From: Larix sibirica
Taxonomy: Eukaryota > Streptophyta > Pinopsida > Pinales > Pinaceae
Reading direction: 5' to 3'
Assembly (NCBI GenBank): GCA_004151065.3
Contig: NWUY0300028936.1
Coordinates: forward strand, 7,994 to 29,702
Length of the DNA: 21,709 nucleotides
Under the pieces are notes generated by a model. That model saw nothing but the letters and a program-made list of their open reading frames with translations. It was not told the DNA's origin and did no database searches. Position 1 is the first letter of the stretch. Every line of letters begins with the position of its first letter. The position numbers were made by a program, and so were the translations under genes. Of the stretch, positions 9,582-18,735 are shown piece by piece.

Positions 9582-10407
9582 TATTAGAGAGGGAGAGAGA
9601 GCTCATGAGCAAGAGAGATATGGTGTATGTAGGTTAAAGAATCATGTTGGTAGACTAAGGAATTTAGTATGAGATGAATCATGATAATGTTATTAATGAG
9701 ATATGATTTGTGTATTTATACAAAACTCATGAGGAGGGGCATATCCCTTCATGAAGGAGTTATGGGCCCACACAAATGCTTAGGTTGTGGACTAGGTAAG
9801 CTTTTAAGTAATAACCTAGTGACACAAATAAATAGATTGCTTAGCCATAGTAGACCACAAGTAAAGATTACCATCATTTCAACATTGAGGGGCTCCATCT
9901 ACCATTCAATAAGTGACATAAGAGTGTTTCTGACGAAGCAAGGACTTGAGCTTCTTCCTGGCATAGTTTAGGTGTGGCTTACCAAAGGACCATTGCCAAC
10001 CTCTTCAAATAGGATGTAGCATTTGAATGTTCATTTTAAACAAATCCCCTAGGGAATAATCTTCAATGGATCTTGAAGTATCATTCTATTTGAAGAAAGG
10101 AGAGATTTTTACTATGTTTATTATCGGTTTCCTAGTCACTTGTAATTTGATAGGTTGTAAAAACTCTTAGAGGACGTTCTTGTGGTCCAAATATGGTGAT
10201 CACATGTTGCCAATGGTCCCATGGGATGTCTACATTTAGCTTAAGGAGGAGGGTGGCTTGGGTTGATTGATATGGAATCTCATGCAAGGTCTTTAGGTAT
10301 TTGTAGGAAATTTCATCCTCTCGGTAGATTTTATTGAGATAAATGTTTTTATAGGCCAAACATGTGCACAAGATCCAAGGTAAATTCAGTGTTTGTAATA
10401 TTNTCTA
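9582..10407. repeat. 826-bp direct repeat, copy A (offset 977 bp)
   Basis: This matches 10559-11384 base for base, apart from two differences I can find by eye: T9946 against G10923 and T10311 against G11288. It also covers the single N at 10403, which pairs with A11380. There are no recognisable coding motifs; the largest frames (9681-9971 plus, 10132-10371 minus) have no family I can name. A TATAAATA string on the minus strand at 9713-9720 is followed by a CT-rich tract, which could be a core promoter of an LTR. Confidence 0.95.
10403..10403. other. Single N, probable contig join
   Basis: Sequence to the left is collinear with 11358-11384; sequence to the right steps back to the copy that begins at 8785. 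The step-back pattern is the same as at 9024. Confidence 0.75.
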
Positions 10408-10643
10408 GAGAATAAAATATGAACTCTTGGTTTATACTGAAAATGCCACCAACAAAGGTCTTCAAAGAAAAAGAAAAAAAGGAGAAAACCAAAAAATATT
10501 ACATCTATTCCAAAAACCAACGTTGAATTTTGGTTGAAATGGAGAGATAGATAGCGTGTATTAGAGAGGGAGAGAGAGCTCATGAGCAAGAGAGATATGG
10601 TGTATGTAGGTTAAAGAATCATGTTGGTAGACTAAGGAATTTA
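10405..10643. repeat. Direct repeat, copy 2 of the left block (starts beside N 10403)
   Basis: Bases 10409-10643 appear identical to 8789-9023, an offset of 1620 bp. The first bases (10405-10407) also match, with one mismatch at 10408. It continues without break into the second 826-bp copy. Confidence 0.93.
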
Positions 10644-11384
10644 GTATGAGATGAATCATGATAATGTTATTAATGAGATATGATTTGTGTATTTATACAA
10701 AACTCATGAGGAGGGGCATATCCCTTCATGAAGGAGTTATGGGCCCACACAAATGCTTAGGTTGTGGACTAGGTAAGCTTTTAAGTAATAACCTAGTGAC
10801 ACAAATAAATAGATTGCTTAGCCATAGTAGACCACAAGTAAAGATTACCATCATTTCAACATTGAGGGGCTCCATCTACCATTCAATAAGTGACATAAGA
10901 GTGTTTCTGACGAAGCAAGGACGTGAGCTTCTTCCTGGCATAGTTTAGGTGTGGCTTACCAAAGGACCATTGCCAACCTCTTCAAATAGGATGTAGCATT
11001 TGAATGTTCATTTTAAACAAATCCCCTAGGGAATAATCTTCAATGGATCTTGAAGTATCATTCTATTTGAAGAAAGGAGAGATTTTTACTATGTTTATTA
11101 TCGGTTTCCTAGTCACTTGTAATTTGATAGGTTGTAAAAACTCTTAGAGGACGTTCTTGTGGTCCAAATATGGTGATCACATGTTGCCAATGGTCCCATG
11201 GGATGTCTACATTTAGCTTAAGGAGGAGGGTGGCTTGGGTTGATTGATATGGAATCTCATGCAAGGTCTTTAGGTATTTGTAGGAAAGTTCATCCTCTCG
11301 GTAGATTTTATTGAGATAAATGTTTTTATAGGCCAAACATGTGCACAAGATCCAAGGTAAATTCAGTGTTTGTAATATTATCTA
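10559..11384. repeat. 826-bp direct repeat, copy B
   Basis: The partner of 9582-10407, with two mismatches. It is joined on its left directly to the 10405-10558 sequence, lacking the 523-bp segment seen before copy A. It carries the same minus-strand TATAAATA (10690-10697). Confidence 0.95.
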
Positions 11385-13233
11385 TGTTATGCACCTTTTC
11401 AAAGTTAGAGGTTCTTCTATGTTGAAAAGCCTTTGATATGCTTGGAAATGTGGAAGGGATCTATAGCTATGACCAATATAGGGCTACAAATATTGCAACC
11501 AATTCCTTGTGGATATTCCTTAGTATAAAATTTTGTAGATTCATCAATATCAAGCTCAACTAAGAAAGAAGGCATATTTGTCAAACACTCTCCTTTTTTT
11601 TCACATTAGATGTTGAACATAAATGATTTTTTTCATTTTAGTTCATTAGCATTTTCGGTCGTATGTATAAGCAAGGAGACAAAATTCAATGATAAAAAGG
11701 TATAAGCCTCCATATGGTTACAAACAAATCAACAATCTTCAATCTCTAGTCAAAGTACACATAACCCTCCTGAATCTTCATTATCCCCCTTCTCATTTGT
11801 TGTTCGGGGAGATTTATAATGTTCACTAGAAATCAAATAGACACATTTTTTGGCAATTCAATAGTTTTTCATTTGTTAAAAAACCAACAATCATGACTAT
11901 GTTAAATATGGTAGTGACTTGTTATCCATGTAAACTAACTGCCTCCATATCCTTGATCATTTCCTTCAAATCCTAACTACCACTAAAACTAATGCAATTG
12001 ATAGCTAAGTGACATGAGTAACCTTACCATTCACCTGTGTTGAGGTTGTTGCCACATTCTCTATTAATCCTTTGTCATGTATTTTCCTTTATATTTCTTT
12101 TTATTTCGCCATAGGGGTCTTTATATATTTTGATTCATGCCATGGACACATGGCATTTCATGATTGGTTCCTAGTGCCCCAATTGCTTGCATGATTAACC
12201 ACTTGCATTTTTTAACTCTTCATATATATCTTTATGTCTCCCCTCTGTCCCATCTACATCACATGTTAGTACAACGATGACGAAGGCATAGGGCAGAGTT
12301 TGTTAAAAATTTCTAAACCCCAAATCTAGACAAACAAACTCATAGTGATTTTCCTTGCTCAAATGTTAAGTTTCAGCTCACTTATTTATTTGTAATGTTG
12401 GAATTAATTAACAGAAATATAAATAGATGAAGTGATTTCAATGAAACAAATCTACTCAATAAAATAACAAACACAAAATTTATGCCCTTCAAATCAGTTT
12501 TTCATTCAATACTTTCCAAGCTTACAAGGGCTCCCTTACTGGGAAAATGACCCTAAGAAAATCAACAACAAACCTAGAAAAATGCTCTCCACATAAATAA
12601 CCTCCAACTACAAAACAGCCCAGCAAACCCCCACTGCTTGTTGTTGTGTCGGACGGCCTGTACGACATTGTTGAATGGTTCATACAAATTGTACGGACGT
12701 GTCTACCTCTACATATCTACTCATACATCCATGCCATGTTGCATTGTGCACCAACGGCTCTGTCGGTACAACCGTGACCTGCTTACAATGCACCCGTGTC
12801 TCTATCTATGTGATCTACTTACTAGTACGACTTCCATACGGATAGTATGGATAATTGTCTGCATGGAAACTTCACCTAGTTGGTAAGGTCCCCCTAGAAT
12901 ATCCATGACTCCTACAATCTCTCTATCTACCAAATATGACAAGTGGAAGTCCTTCTCCACTTTCTCTTGTGTCTCTCTTGTCTTGTGTCTTTCTCCACTC
13001 ACCTTTGCTTCCTTTTATCCTATTGAGATGAACCAAAACCCTAACTCCAATGTTGAGATTAGATCTCACTCACTTGAGATCAATGGCTAAAATTCAATTA
13101 ATTAACTTAAATCACTAATGCCAAAAACTTAGGCATTTCTCCAAATTAACCCCAATTAATCTAAAAAAGCATTCACTTTAATAATTGACTTTAATAAAGT
13201 GAATTTCCAAGGTTTCTGAGAAGTACTAATGAC
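11385..13233. other. AT-rich unassigned region
   Basis: I see no supported gene. Around 12480-12560 a stretch resembles the transcribed part of plant LTRs in style (CAAGCTTACAAGGGCTCCC), and 12650-12860 is somewhat richer in GC, but no partner LTR, primer site or coding motif was found. Frames at 12638-12886 and 12802-13002 overlap on opposite strands and show no motif. Confidence 0.5.
13171..13204. repeat. Perfect 10-bp inverted repeat with 14-base loop
   Basis: ATTCACTTTA (13171-13180) and TAAAGTGAAT (13195-13204) are exact reverse complements separated by 14 bases. The setting is AT-rich and non-coding. No role can be assigned; it could be chance or part of a decayed small transposon. Confidence 0.7.
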
Positions 13234-13234
13234 N
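13234..13234. other. Single N, possible contig join
   Basis: This unknown base lies between the unassigned region and the 3'-truncated Tat-like element. By analogy with the other single-N positions it may mark a join. No repeated overlap is visible here. Confidence 0.5.
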
Positions 13235-13389
13235 TGTGTTTTCATAGTTTATGTTTAATTATTGATTATGGCATTGATAAGATCATTCATAGCCTTAGCT
13301 TATATTTAATTATTGACCATATTTTTGGCTAATTGGTTGTGAGCTTATTTTATTATATATGTAGTTATTCTTTAGTTGAAGAAACTTGT

Positions 13390-13717
13390 GACCAACAATA
13401 TGTTGTGATAATTCATGGGTTGTTCCTTTTTCTATCTAAGGGATATTTTTCATTTCCTCTTCTTCTTCACTGTCTATATTAGTACCTGCAAACTCGTCCA
13501 TGAGCTACAGAAAGCGTTTGATCTGCTGGTCATCCTCAAAGATTTGCCAAATTTTTACATTCTCAGGAATAGAGGGGCGATAACGCATTTCTATTTCATA
13601 CTTCAACTTCGGTTTCTTGGGAGGTTTGAAAGAGATAGGTGTTAAGGCCAATGGCCTGTTGGTTCCACTCCCTTGGGGAAAAAGATATATTGAAAGCATG
13701 GAAGAAATTCTCAACAA
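13390..13717 (-). pseudogene. Acidic linker after RNase H
   Basis: A frame shifted relative to RNase H runs from 13717 and reads FKPPKKPKLKYEIEMRYRPS, then IPENVKIWQIFEDDQQIKRF, a stop, then LMDEFAGTNIDSEEEEE (about 13455-13490) and HKFLQLKNN. I recall similar strings (RPSxPDN, WQVFEDDxQI, an acidic run, FLQLKNN) after this RNase H in other plant element proteins, leading to RT. That is memory-based and not checked. The sequence then dissolves into AT-rich DNA before any RT motif appears. Confidence 0.6.
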
Positions 13718-14060
13718 TATCCCTTACAAGATTCCGGTATTCCTTAAGCCTCGGATGTTTCGTTTGATAAACACCTTTGATCTGATTTACCACCAACTCA
13801 GAGTCTCCAAAGACTTCCAACTTAGTGATTCTTAATCCTTTAGCGGGTCGGAGGCCTAGGATGAGGGCCTCATAGTTAGCGACATTGTTAGTAGTATCAA
13901 AATATAGATTATAAGACAAACTAATCTCTTCCCCTGCCGATGATGATAGTATTGCGCTAGCCCCAGATTCCTCTTTGGTTGAGGCTCCACCAAAATATAG
14001 TTTCCAATCTTGATTTCGACTGTCTTTGGTAGTATGCTTAGTCACTTGAGGTTGCAAAAT
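13595..14060 (-). pseudogene. Additional RNase H domain, in frame with protease
   Basis: An RNase H fold protein of about 150 residues. It starts with WKLYFGGAS (13981-14005), then EEISLSYNLYFDTTNNVANYEALILGL, GDSELVVNQIKGVYQ (about 13765-13807), RLKEY, and REWNQQAIGL. The family pattern is YFDGAS, NNxAEYEALILGL, GDSxLVxxQ and NxxADxLA. Two metal-binding positions appear lost: the first Asp of DGAS is Gly, and the Asp of the final ADxLA block is not there. The Glu of YEAL and Asp of GDS are kept. This frame is the same as the protease frame, separated only by one TAA (14061-14063), so the ATG-less start is expected of a polyprotein. Its role in the family is to remove RNA from the RNA-DNA hybrid. 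Confidence 0.88.
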
Positions 14061-14801
14061 TTATTCTGCAGAGGGATCACCTAATGACAACATATAAAAA
14101 CCCATATCCTCATCGGTTACATATATAGGATAATTCATAGGACTATCTTGGTCACTTATCACATAAGAAAACATAGATTCTCTATATATTTGTATAGTCT
14201 CCCCAGCAAATACGGGTAACATAGCGTATTTCATATCCATCTGCATAGTACCTCCCAGTTTTTTAGCCCAACTTCTAGATAGAAGCATACCATACTTGGC
14301 TGGGACATCTGCCACTACCACGTCCATAATTACACTTTTGGATGGTAATTGGGCGAGGGTGACTACCAAATATTTTATCATACCTATACACTTTACTTTT
14401 CTGGAGTCAAAACTATAGAGATCATGATACGGCCTGGTAATCTCTAGTCCCAATTGTTCTACTACAAGTTTGGGCATCAAATTATGAGATTCTCCAGAGT
14501 CCAACATATAGCTGTGGAGGAGTTTATCATGAACGTTTAGTGTAACATAAAATGGAGCAGTGGGATCTTCTTTATCATCGATGTGAGGGCCACATTGAAA
14601 GGTTGGGGGTTCATCATTCAGATTTATAGTATCTTGTTGGTCAACAGTTTCATCTTTGTGCAACATCTTATCGATTTGTTTATGGTACAAAGGGTATTTT
14701 ATTAATTCCGACAAGGGTAAAACTATGTTTAGTTTTCCCAATTCATGTTCTAGGTTGAAATGTATATGGCCTTCTTTGTGATATTTAGGATCTAGCTCCA
14801 T
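14061..14801 (-). pseudogene. Tat-like aspartic protease (retropepsin) region
   Basis: A 246-codon open frame starting at the ATG ending 14801. The active site is LDSGESHNLMPK (DSG at 14493-14501), normally DSGASHNLMP; the catalytic Asp is kept. Downstream are LGLEITRPYHDLYSFDSRKV, SVIMDVVVADVPAKYGMLLS, RSW and GGTMQMDMKYAMLPVFAGE, a pattern I know from many plant Ty3 polyproteins. The domain cuts the polyprotein into working parts inside the particle. The frame ends with a single TAA that separates it from the RNase H frame. It lies one base out of phase with the gag frame, so either a programmed frameshift or an indel sits between about 14800 and 14960. It is the longest intact frame in the window. 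Confidence 0.92.
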
Positions 14802-14819
14802 TTTCTTATGGGGCTCATG

Positions 14820-16130
14820 TCTGGATTTGTTTGGATGCTTGGAACCGAGTCCTTAATTGTTTTTTCCTTTGTCGGGTATCTGTTTTTTGACAGGGGAGAT
14901 GCTTGGGGAGCTTGGGCTCATACCGGTTTCTAAGGAGATTTTTTTGTTGGAGTATCATTCTATTTGTTTACCGACTCCGGTCTGGGCCTAAGATCATATT
15001 TCCTTTGCAACTCCGCCTGTAGAGTATTTGGGAATAATGGATATTCACCAGAGAATGAATCATTTTCTTGAGGATTTTTGTGATATACACCCATTTGGTT
15101 AGATGGAAGTGAGTTTTTGTAATTGTTTCTAGTGAGGTGCATGAGATAGGAATATTCTTCCATCCAATTCATCTTTTCTTCAACTTCCTCATAGATTTCT
15201 TCCTCCGGTATTTCAATCAGATTATTATCGCTATCTCTAACTAGTGTTCTTAGTGGTTGTTCATCATTTATCTTTTCTCGCTATGTCATTTGAGGATTAT
15301 AAGGTCTTCAGAACTGAGTGGGAAGATGAGCAAGATATTGTATGTTAGGACTGCTATTTTCCAATTCCATTCGAGTAACTTTATTTGACAGGTTTTTGAT
15401 AGTGCGGGTCATTTCATCAATATTTGCTTCTTGTGAGTATTTAAATCCTGAGGATTTACTCTCTTGTTTGACCTTCCCTTTGTATTTCTACTCAATTTCA
15501 TTAGTCAATTTGATCTTTCCTCCTGCCCTCATATTTCCTTCAACATCTATAACATCATCTTGCATTATACTAAGGGAGGGTGATATTCTTTCCCTCAGCA
15601 TGATGGCGAAATTGAAGGGAACGGATGCATAGGTGGCTCAGTCCATGGCTTTTGTAGGCGGGATATCTTCGGGGATTCTATAATATATTGTGTTGAATAT
15701 TGCAGTGAAATGTACCACATTTTCAGAAGTGCTCTTTCTTAGAGCGGAAAATTATGTTAGACAATACAAATTATCCCACTTAACTCCCCACTTCTTGATG
15801 AACGTTATTTCCAGATTTTCCATAGTTCCAATGGAAGTGTTTTGTAGGGATATAAACCATTTATGAGCTTCTCCTTCGAGTGATTGGGTGAAAACCCTCA
15901 TGAACACATCAGCGTCATCAATAAAAATGTTGTCAGTGAAATCTTGAAAGAAATCCACATGATCCTCTGCGAATGTACGCTTACTGCCATCATATTTGGG
16001 TAGTAACTTTAGATAGTGGGTGGGCATATCATTAAAGGGTGTAGGAAACTGCAAAGGTCCATGTCGACTTGCCACCCATCATGGTGTTCTCGGAATTGGT
16101 GGTGGTCCTCCGCCACCTCCTCCTCCTAAC
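14820..16130 (-). pseudogene. Tat-like gag with several stops
   Basis: Gag of the Tat-like element. It opens with a run of glycines then PPPIPRTP (about 16085-16135), followed by GPLQFPTPFNDMPTHYLKLL, PKYDG, DFFQDFTDNIFIDDADVFMR, VFTQSLEGEAHKWF and FIKKWG (16075-15752). After a stop the same frame continues: FSALRKSTSENVVHFTAIFN, YYRIPEDIPPTKAMD, LRERISPSLSIMQDDVIDVE, GNMRAGGKIK, down to a charged tail at 15172-14960 (ELQRKYDLRPRPES). These match the retrotransposon gag core (LPKFDG, QSLxGxAxxWF, ExxxxFxxxWG) and its conserved LLRERxSPTLxxMQ follow-up. At least four internal stops break it. No zinc knuckle is seen, which fits many members of this branch. Confidence 0.88.
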
Positions 16131-16597
16131 ATAAGATGACTGACAATTAGCTTCTTGTCCTGAGGAGTGATAAATGACTTGGGATGATTTTTGCGGGATG
16201 AGGATTCTCTGCTTTTGGTGGGAAATTCCTGCGAGCTGGGTGGACAAAAAAGAGTATTGGGATTCTAGGGAGAGGCTTCTCTTTTATGTGTTTGGAAAAT
16301 AAATTCAAATTCAAGGAATTGAGGACCAAAAAAAGGAAGGGAGAAGCTTCGTCGGTGGTGATGCGGTGAGGTGGAATGATATTTCCCATGTTTGTTTCTC
16401 TAGGAGATAGAATATTGTAGGGCCACTAATTCTTTGTGGTTGGGGTTCTGGTGAGTATGTCTGCATCCAGATGCCAGGTTTTCTTCTGTGGAGTTTCCAA
16501 GTGGATTACATAACCTATTGCCTGGTTTTGTCCACTACAAAATCAAGAGCATATGATTTTTTGTTTTCCCCAGGGTAGATTGATCTTCTTACTTTGT
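16131..16597 (-). other. Leader between primer site and gag
   Basis: On the minus strand this is the untranslated leader of the Tat-like element, between the primer-binding site and the glycine-rich gag start. A frame from 16389 (MGNIIPPHRITTDEAS) and another from 16247 run through it, but neither joins the gag frame or shows a motif. They are not called as genes. Confidence 0.5.
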
Positions 16598-16615
16598 TCC
16601 CCAAAAATGACGCCA
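16598..16615 (-). promoter_or_regulatory. Decayed tRNA-Asp-type primer-binding site
   Basis: The minus strand reads TGGCGTCATTTTTGGGGA. The usual Tat/Athila site, complementary to the 3' end of tRNA-Asp, is TGGCGCCGTTGCCGGGGA. The ends match and the inner changes are mostly C to T or G to A, as expected from decay of methylated plant DNA. It lies 7 bases from the LTR edge, with gag downstream, in the correct position for priming minus-strand DNA synthesis. Confidence 0.72.
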
Positions 16616-16622
16616 AAGAAGA

Positions 16623-17342
16623 TGTTAGTCCCAAAGACGTTCTAAGGCTATTTTTTAGAACTATTCCCAGGAATCAATAAATTTCATTGTTTATCTTTTT
16701 AATCAAAAGCCATATTTATTGTTGTTTGAACATAATGATGATAATCAGTCCTAGTATACTGTGGGAAGCACTTATGATATGCCAGTAAAAACTTGAATAA
16801 ATTTGTGTTGATGAAATGTCATTAGAGAAGGTACTCACTGAATGTAAATATTCATGTCATGTGTACAAAAAAGAAAATGTATTGAGCCAAAAAGAATTCA
16901 GTAGTTTATACAAAATGACCACGAAGTAGATTTCAATCGTTATGATGATAATATAACTAGATTTTATATCATGAATACTTCACAATTATAATTAATCTAG
17001 AAATAAGATGGGAATCCAAGAAAAATCATATTTGAATCAATACTAACTTTGAAAATCATAGGAAATATATGAAGGAGGTATGATATCATAGAAGAAGAGA
17101 ATACTAACTGAACATATCAGATCTTTGAATCCACAGAAAAGCAAGGTAGAGCTTGAAGTTTCTTTCTTATATATCTTGATCATACTTAAATCTTCTGAAG
17201 TTACACTTCTTACAACAAAAAGTCGACCTGGCTTAATTGCCTTTTTCTCTATATATAGCCTCTACGGGCTTTACAAAATTTTCATTAAGTTTGTTACAAC
17301 CCAACAGCTTTTGGTTATTACAAACAGAAAAAGGTTACAACA
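16623..17342 (-). repeat. Candidate 5' LTR of the Tat-like element
   Basis: The inner edge is marked by AACA (minus strand) just before the primer site. An outer edge at 17342 gives TGTT...AACA ends and about 720 bp. The minus strand has a TATA box at 17250-17257 with plausible U3 sequence before it. The outer edge is uncertain: it would leave a U3 of only about 85 bp, so the true LTR may extend into the GC-rich block beyond 17356. No 3' LTR is available to compare. Confidence 0.5.
17250..17257 (-). promoter_or_regulatory. TATA box of the LTR
   Basis: The minus strand reads GGCTATATATAGAG. It is placed some 600 bp before the LTR inner edge and sits in sequence of typical plant LTR promoter style (repeated TTGTAAC upstream, AAAGCCC just before). 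Transcription would run toward gag. Confidence 0.55.
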
Positions 17343-17355
17343 GAAATTATATCCG

Positions 17356-18001
17356 TTAAGCTTGTTGATGACTAGTCGGCATAGAAGACTGGGGTCCTCC
17401 TTGCTGAGATGAATTCATGAGGAAGAGAAAACCTAAGGCTACGTCGTCAATTACCAGGTCGTGATCGTACCCGAGGACTTGGAAGATCAAAGAAAGGATT
17501 GGTCTGGCTGACTCGGTGAACACTTCAAGGCTGAACATCGATTGAGTGTTGGGTAAATTTGTTTATGGCGGAATTATCATGCGAATGAAAGTGTCTATGC
17601 ATTCGGATGATAACTCTCTGATCTTACCTACAAGGACCTCCTCATCGAATTGTAGACTGGTGGTGTCTTCCTCCGTGTCGATTTAATTCCAAACGAGCTC
17701 CTTAGTGATTAGGAAAACAATGGTTCCCAATCGGGAGAGGACCGCTCTCCTCTCAGCGTGCCACTGAACCAGCTCTGGGAAAGGCTTGGCTCGTGGCAAA
17801 ACCATCTTGGCCAATCCTGACCAAGTTAAAAAGGTCGTTCCCATTCTTTGCCTGCTCTTCGGCTTCTCTGGATAACTAATGAAGGTTTGGGAAGGAGGAT
17901 ACTGGATCGTGAACGTCGAAAAGCTCGTCACCAAGGTGGTCATCTTGACTGGGAACTACTGGTGTTGAGGGAGACGCTTTAGGGGCAGAAACAGAGGCCA
18001 T
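17356..18001 (-). pseudogene. Unidentified promoter-bearing reading frame, broken
   Basis: The ATG ending at 18001 has good context (GTCGCCATGGCC) and opens MASVSAPKASPSTPVVPSQ; this frame stops after 41 codons. A second frame with an ATG at 17943 runs as about 196 codons to a TAA at 17356, interrupted by two TAA codons (17683-17685 and 17563-17565). It reads like real protein: FLTWSGLAKMVLPRAKPFPE, LVQWHAERRAVLSRLGTIVF, then FSLEVFTESARPILSLIFQV, LGYDHDLVIDDVALGFLFLM and a QQGGPQSSMP tail. I recognise no family. It lies 14 bases from the outer edge proposed for the Tat LTR, in the same orientation. It could be an extra ORF of a retrotransposon, an ORF inside a long LTR, or a decayed host gene. 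Confidence 0.5.
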
Positions 18002-18134
18002 GGCGACGCTGGTATGGTAGGGAGAAAGGTGGTAGATGCTCGGCTCTGGAAAACGAACAGGTTGGTGTGGAGGCTGCTAGAAGAGTAGCTCGGGGTGATG
18101 GAGAATGAGGTGCCCGGTAAACTGCTCGCGGGCA

Positions 18135-18142
18135 TATTTATA
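18135..18142 (-). promoter_or_regulatory. TATA box upstream of the unidentified frame
   Basis: The minus strand reads CCTATAAATATGCC, about 134 bp before the good-context ATG at 18001. This leaves room for a leader of roughly 105 nt that has no upstream ATG I can see. The TATA match is strong, and the surrounding block is GC-rich, so the AT-rich box stands out. Confidence 0.6.
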
Positions 18143-18339
18143 GGAAGAAATTTGAATTTTGCGGGCTTTAATGCGGAGTGTACATGGCACTCGAGGATAG
18201 GCTCTTTGCCTAAGGGGTGGTTGGCTCTTAAATGCAGGGGAACGTTTATCTCCTAAACGACGACGGTAATGACCGTTATGGGTGGCTTAATGGAAAAATG
18301 AGGTGATTAAGCCGACGGAGGAACGAAAACCATAAGGGG

Positions 18340-18735
18340 TTTCAGGGCTCGGGATAAGCGATTCGGGCAAACCACTTTTCGGGCCCTAAATGAGCGTGAA
18401 GCTGCCATGTGGAGATGGCGGTTTTCATTTAAGGGTGCCTTCGCTGCGTTAAACTCCGAGCGGCTTATGCATCCTGAAAACAGGGTAGACGTCGATCTCT
18501 CTCTTCACCTTCTCGAGATTGGTGCAAGGATGGCGCAACTTTATGGGCTGGGCCCCTCTTCTTGACAGATCGTTGGCTGGTGGCTCACAGCTGTAGAACT
18601 ACGGGGCAGATTCTTACTGGTTTCAGGGCTCGAGAAAAGTGGTTCGAGGAGACCGCTTTTGGGTCCTTGAATGATTATGAAGTTGACGCGTGGCCTCAGT
18701 GGTTTTCATTCAGGGGTGCCCTAAGCTCAATAAAC
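18340..18735. repeat. Diverged tandem repeat, period about 281 bp
   Basis: Sequence at 18340-18454 (TTTCAGGGCTCG ... TTTTCATTTAAGGGTGCC ... TTAAAC) recurs diverged at 18621-18735 (TTTCAGGGCTCG ... TTTTCATTCAGGGGTGCC ... ATAAAC). Weaker similarity seems to continue on both sides (for example GTAGACGTCGATC near 18485 and CGTAGATC near 18770). It lies upstream of the TATA box at 18135, like the enhancer repeats in the U3 part of many LTRs. Confidence 0.7.

Larger units (their letters stand above)
13390..17342 (-). mobile_element. 5' half of a Tat-like Ty3/gypsy element
   Basis: On the minus strand the order is: LTR candidate (17342 to 16623), primer-binding site (16615 to 16598), leader, gag (about 16130 to 14820), aspartic protease (14801 to 14061), RNase H (14057 to about 13640), and an acidic linker (to about 13390). 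RT, integrase and the 3' LTR are not in the window; the sequence ends in AT-rich DNA near the N at 13234. The style of RNase H (a second, plant/archaeal-like type) and the tRNA-Asp-like primer site are typical of the Tat/Athila branch of Ty3/gypsy. The frames are comparatively well kept, so this copy is younger than the LINE, but it still has stops and lost catalytic residues. Confidence 0.88.

Noticed and set aside
9681-9971. 96-codon plus-strand frame with CLGCG, present in both repeat copies
   Set aside because: Its duplication is due to the repeat itself, and it has no family similarity I recognise. The sequence looks like non-coding LTR or repeat DNA with a minus-strand TATA box nearby.
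10132-10371. 79-codon minus-strand frame, present in both repeat copies
   Set aside because: No known motif; conservation between the copies only reflects the probable assembly overlap.
12300-13100. Solo LTR in minus orientation starting TGTTA at 12300
   Set aside because: The style is suggestive, but I found no primer site next to it, no second copy, and no clear outer end.
13415-13835. Plus-strand frames at 13415-13645 and 13617-13835
   Set aside because: These are antisense shadows of the RNase H and linker on the minus strand.
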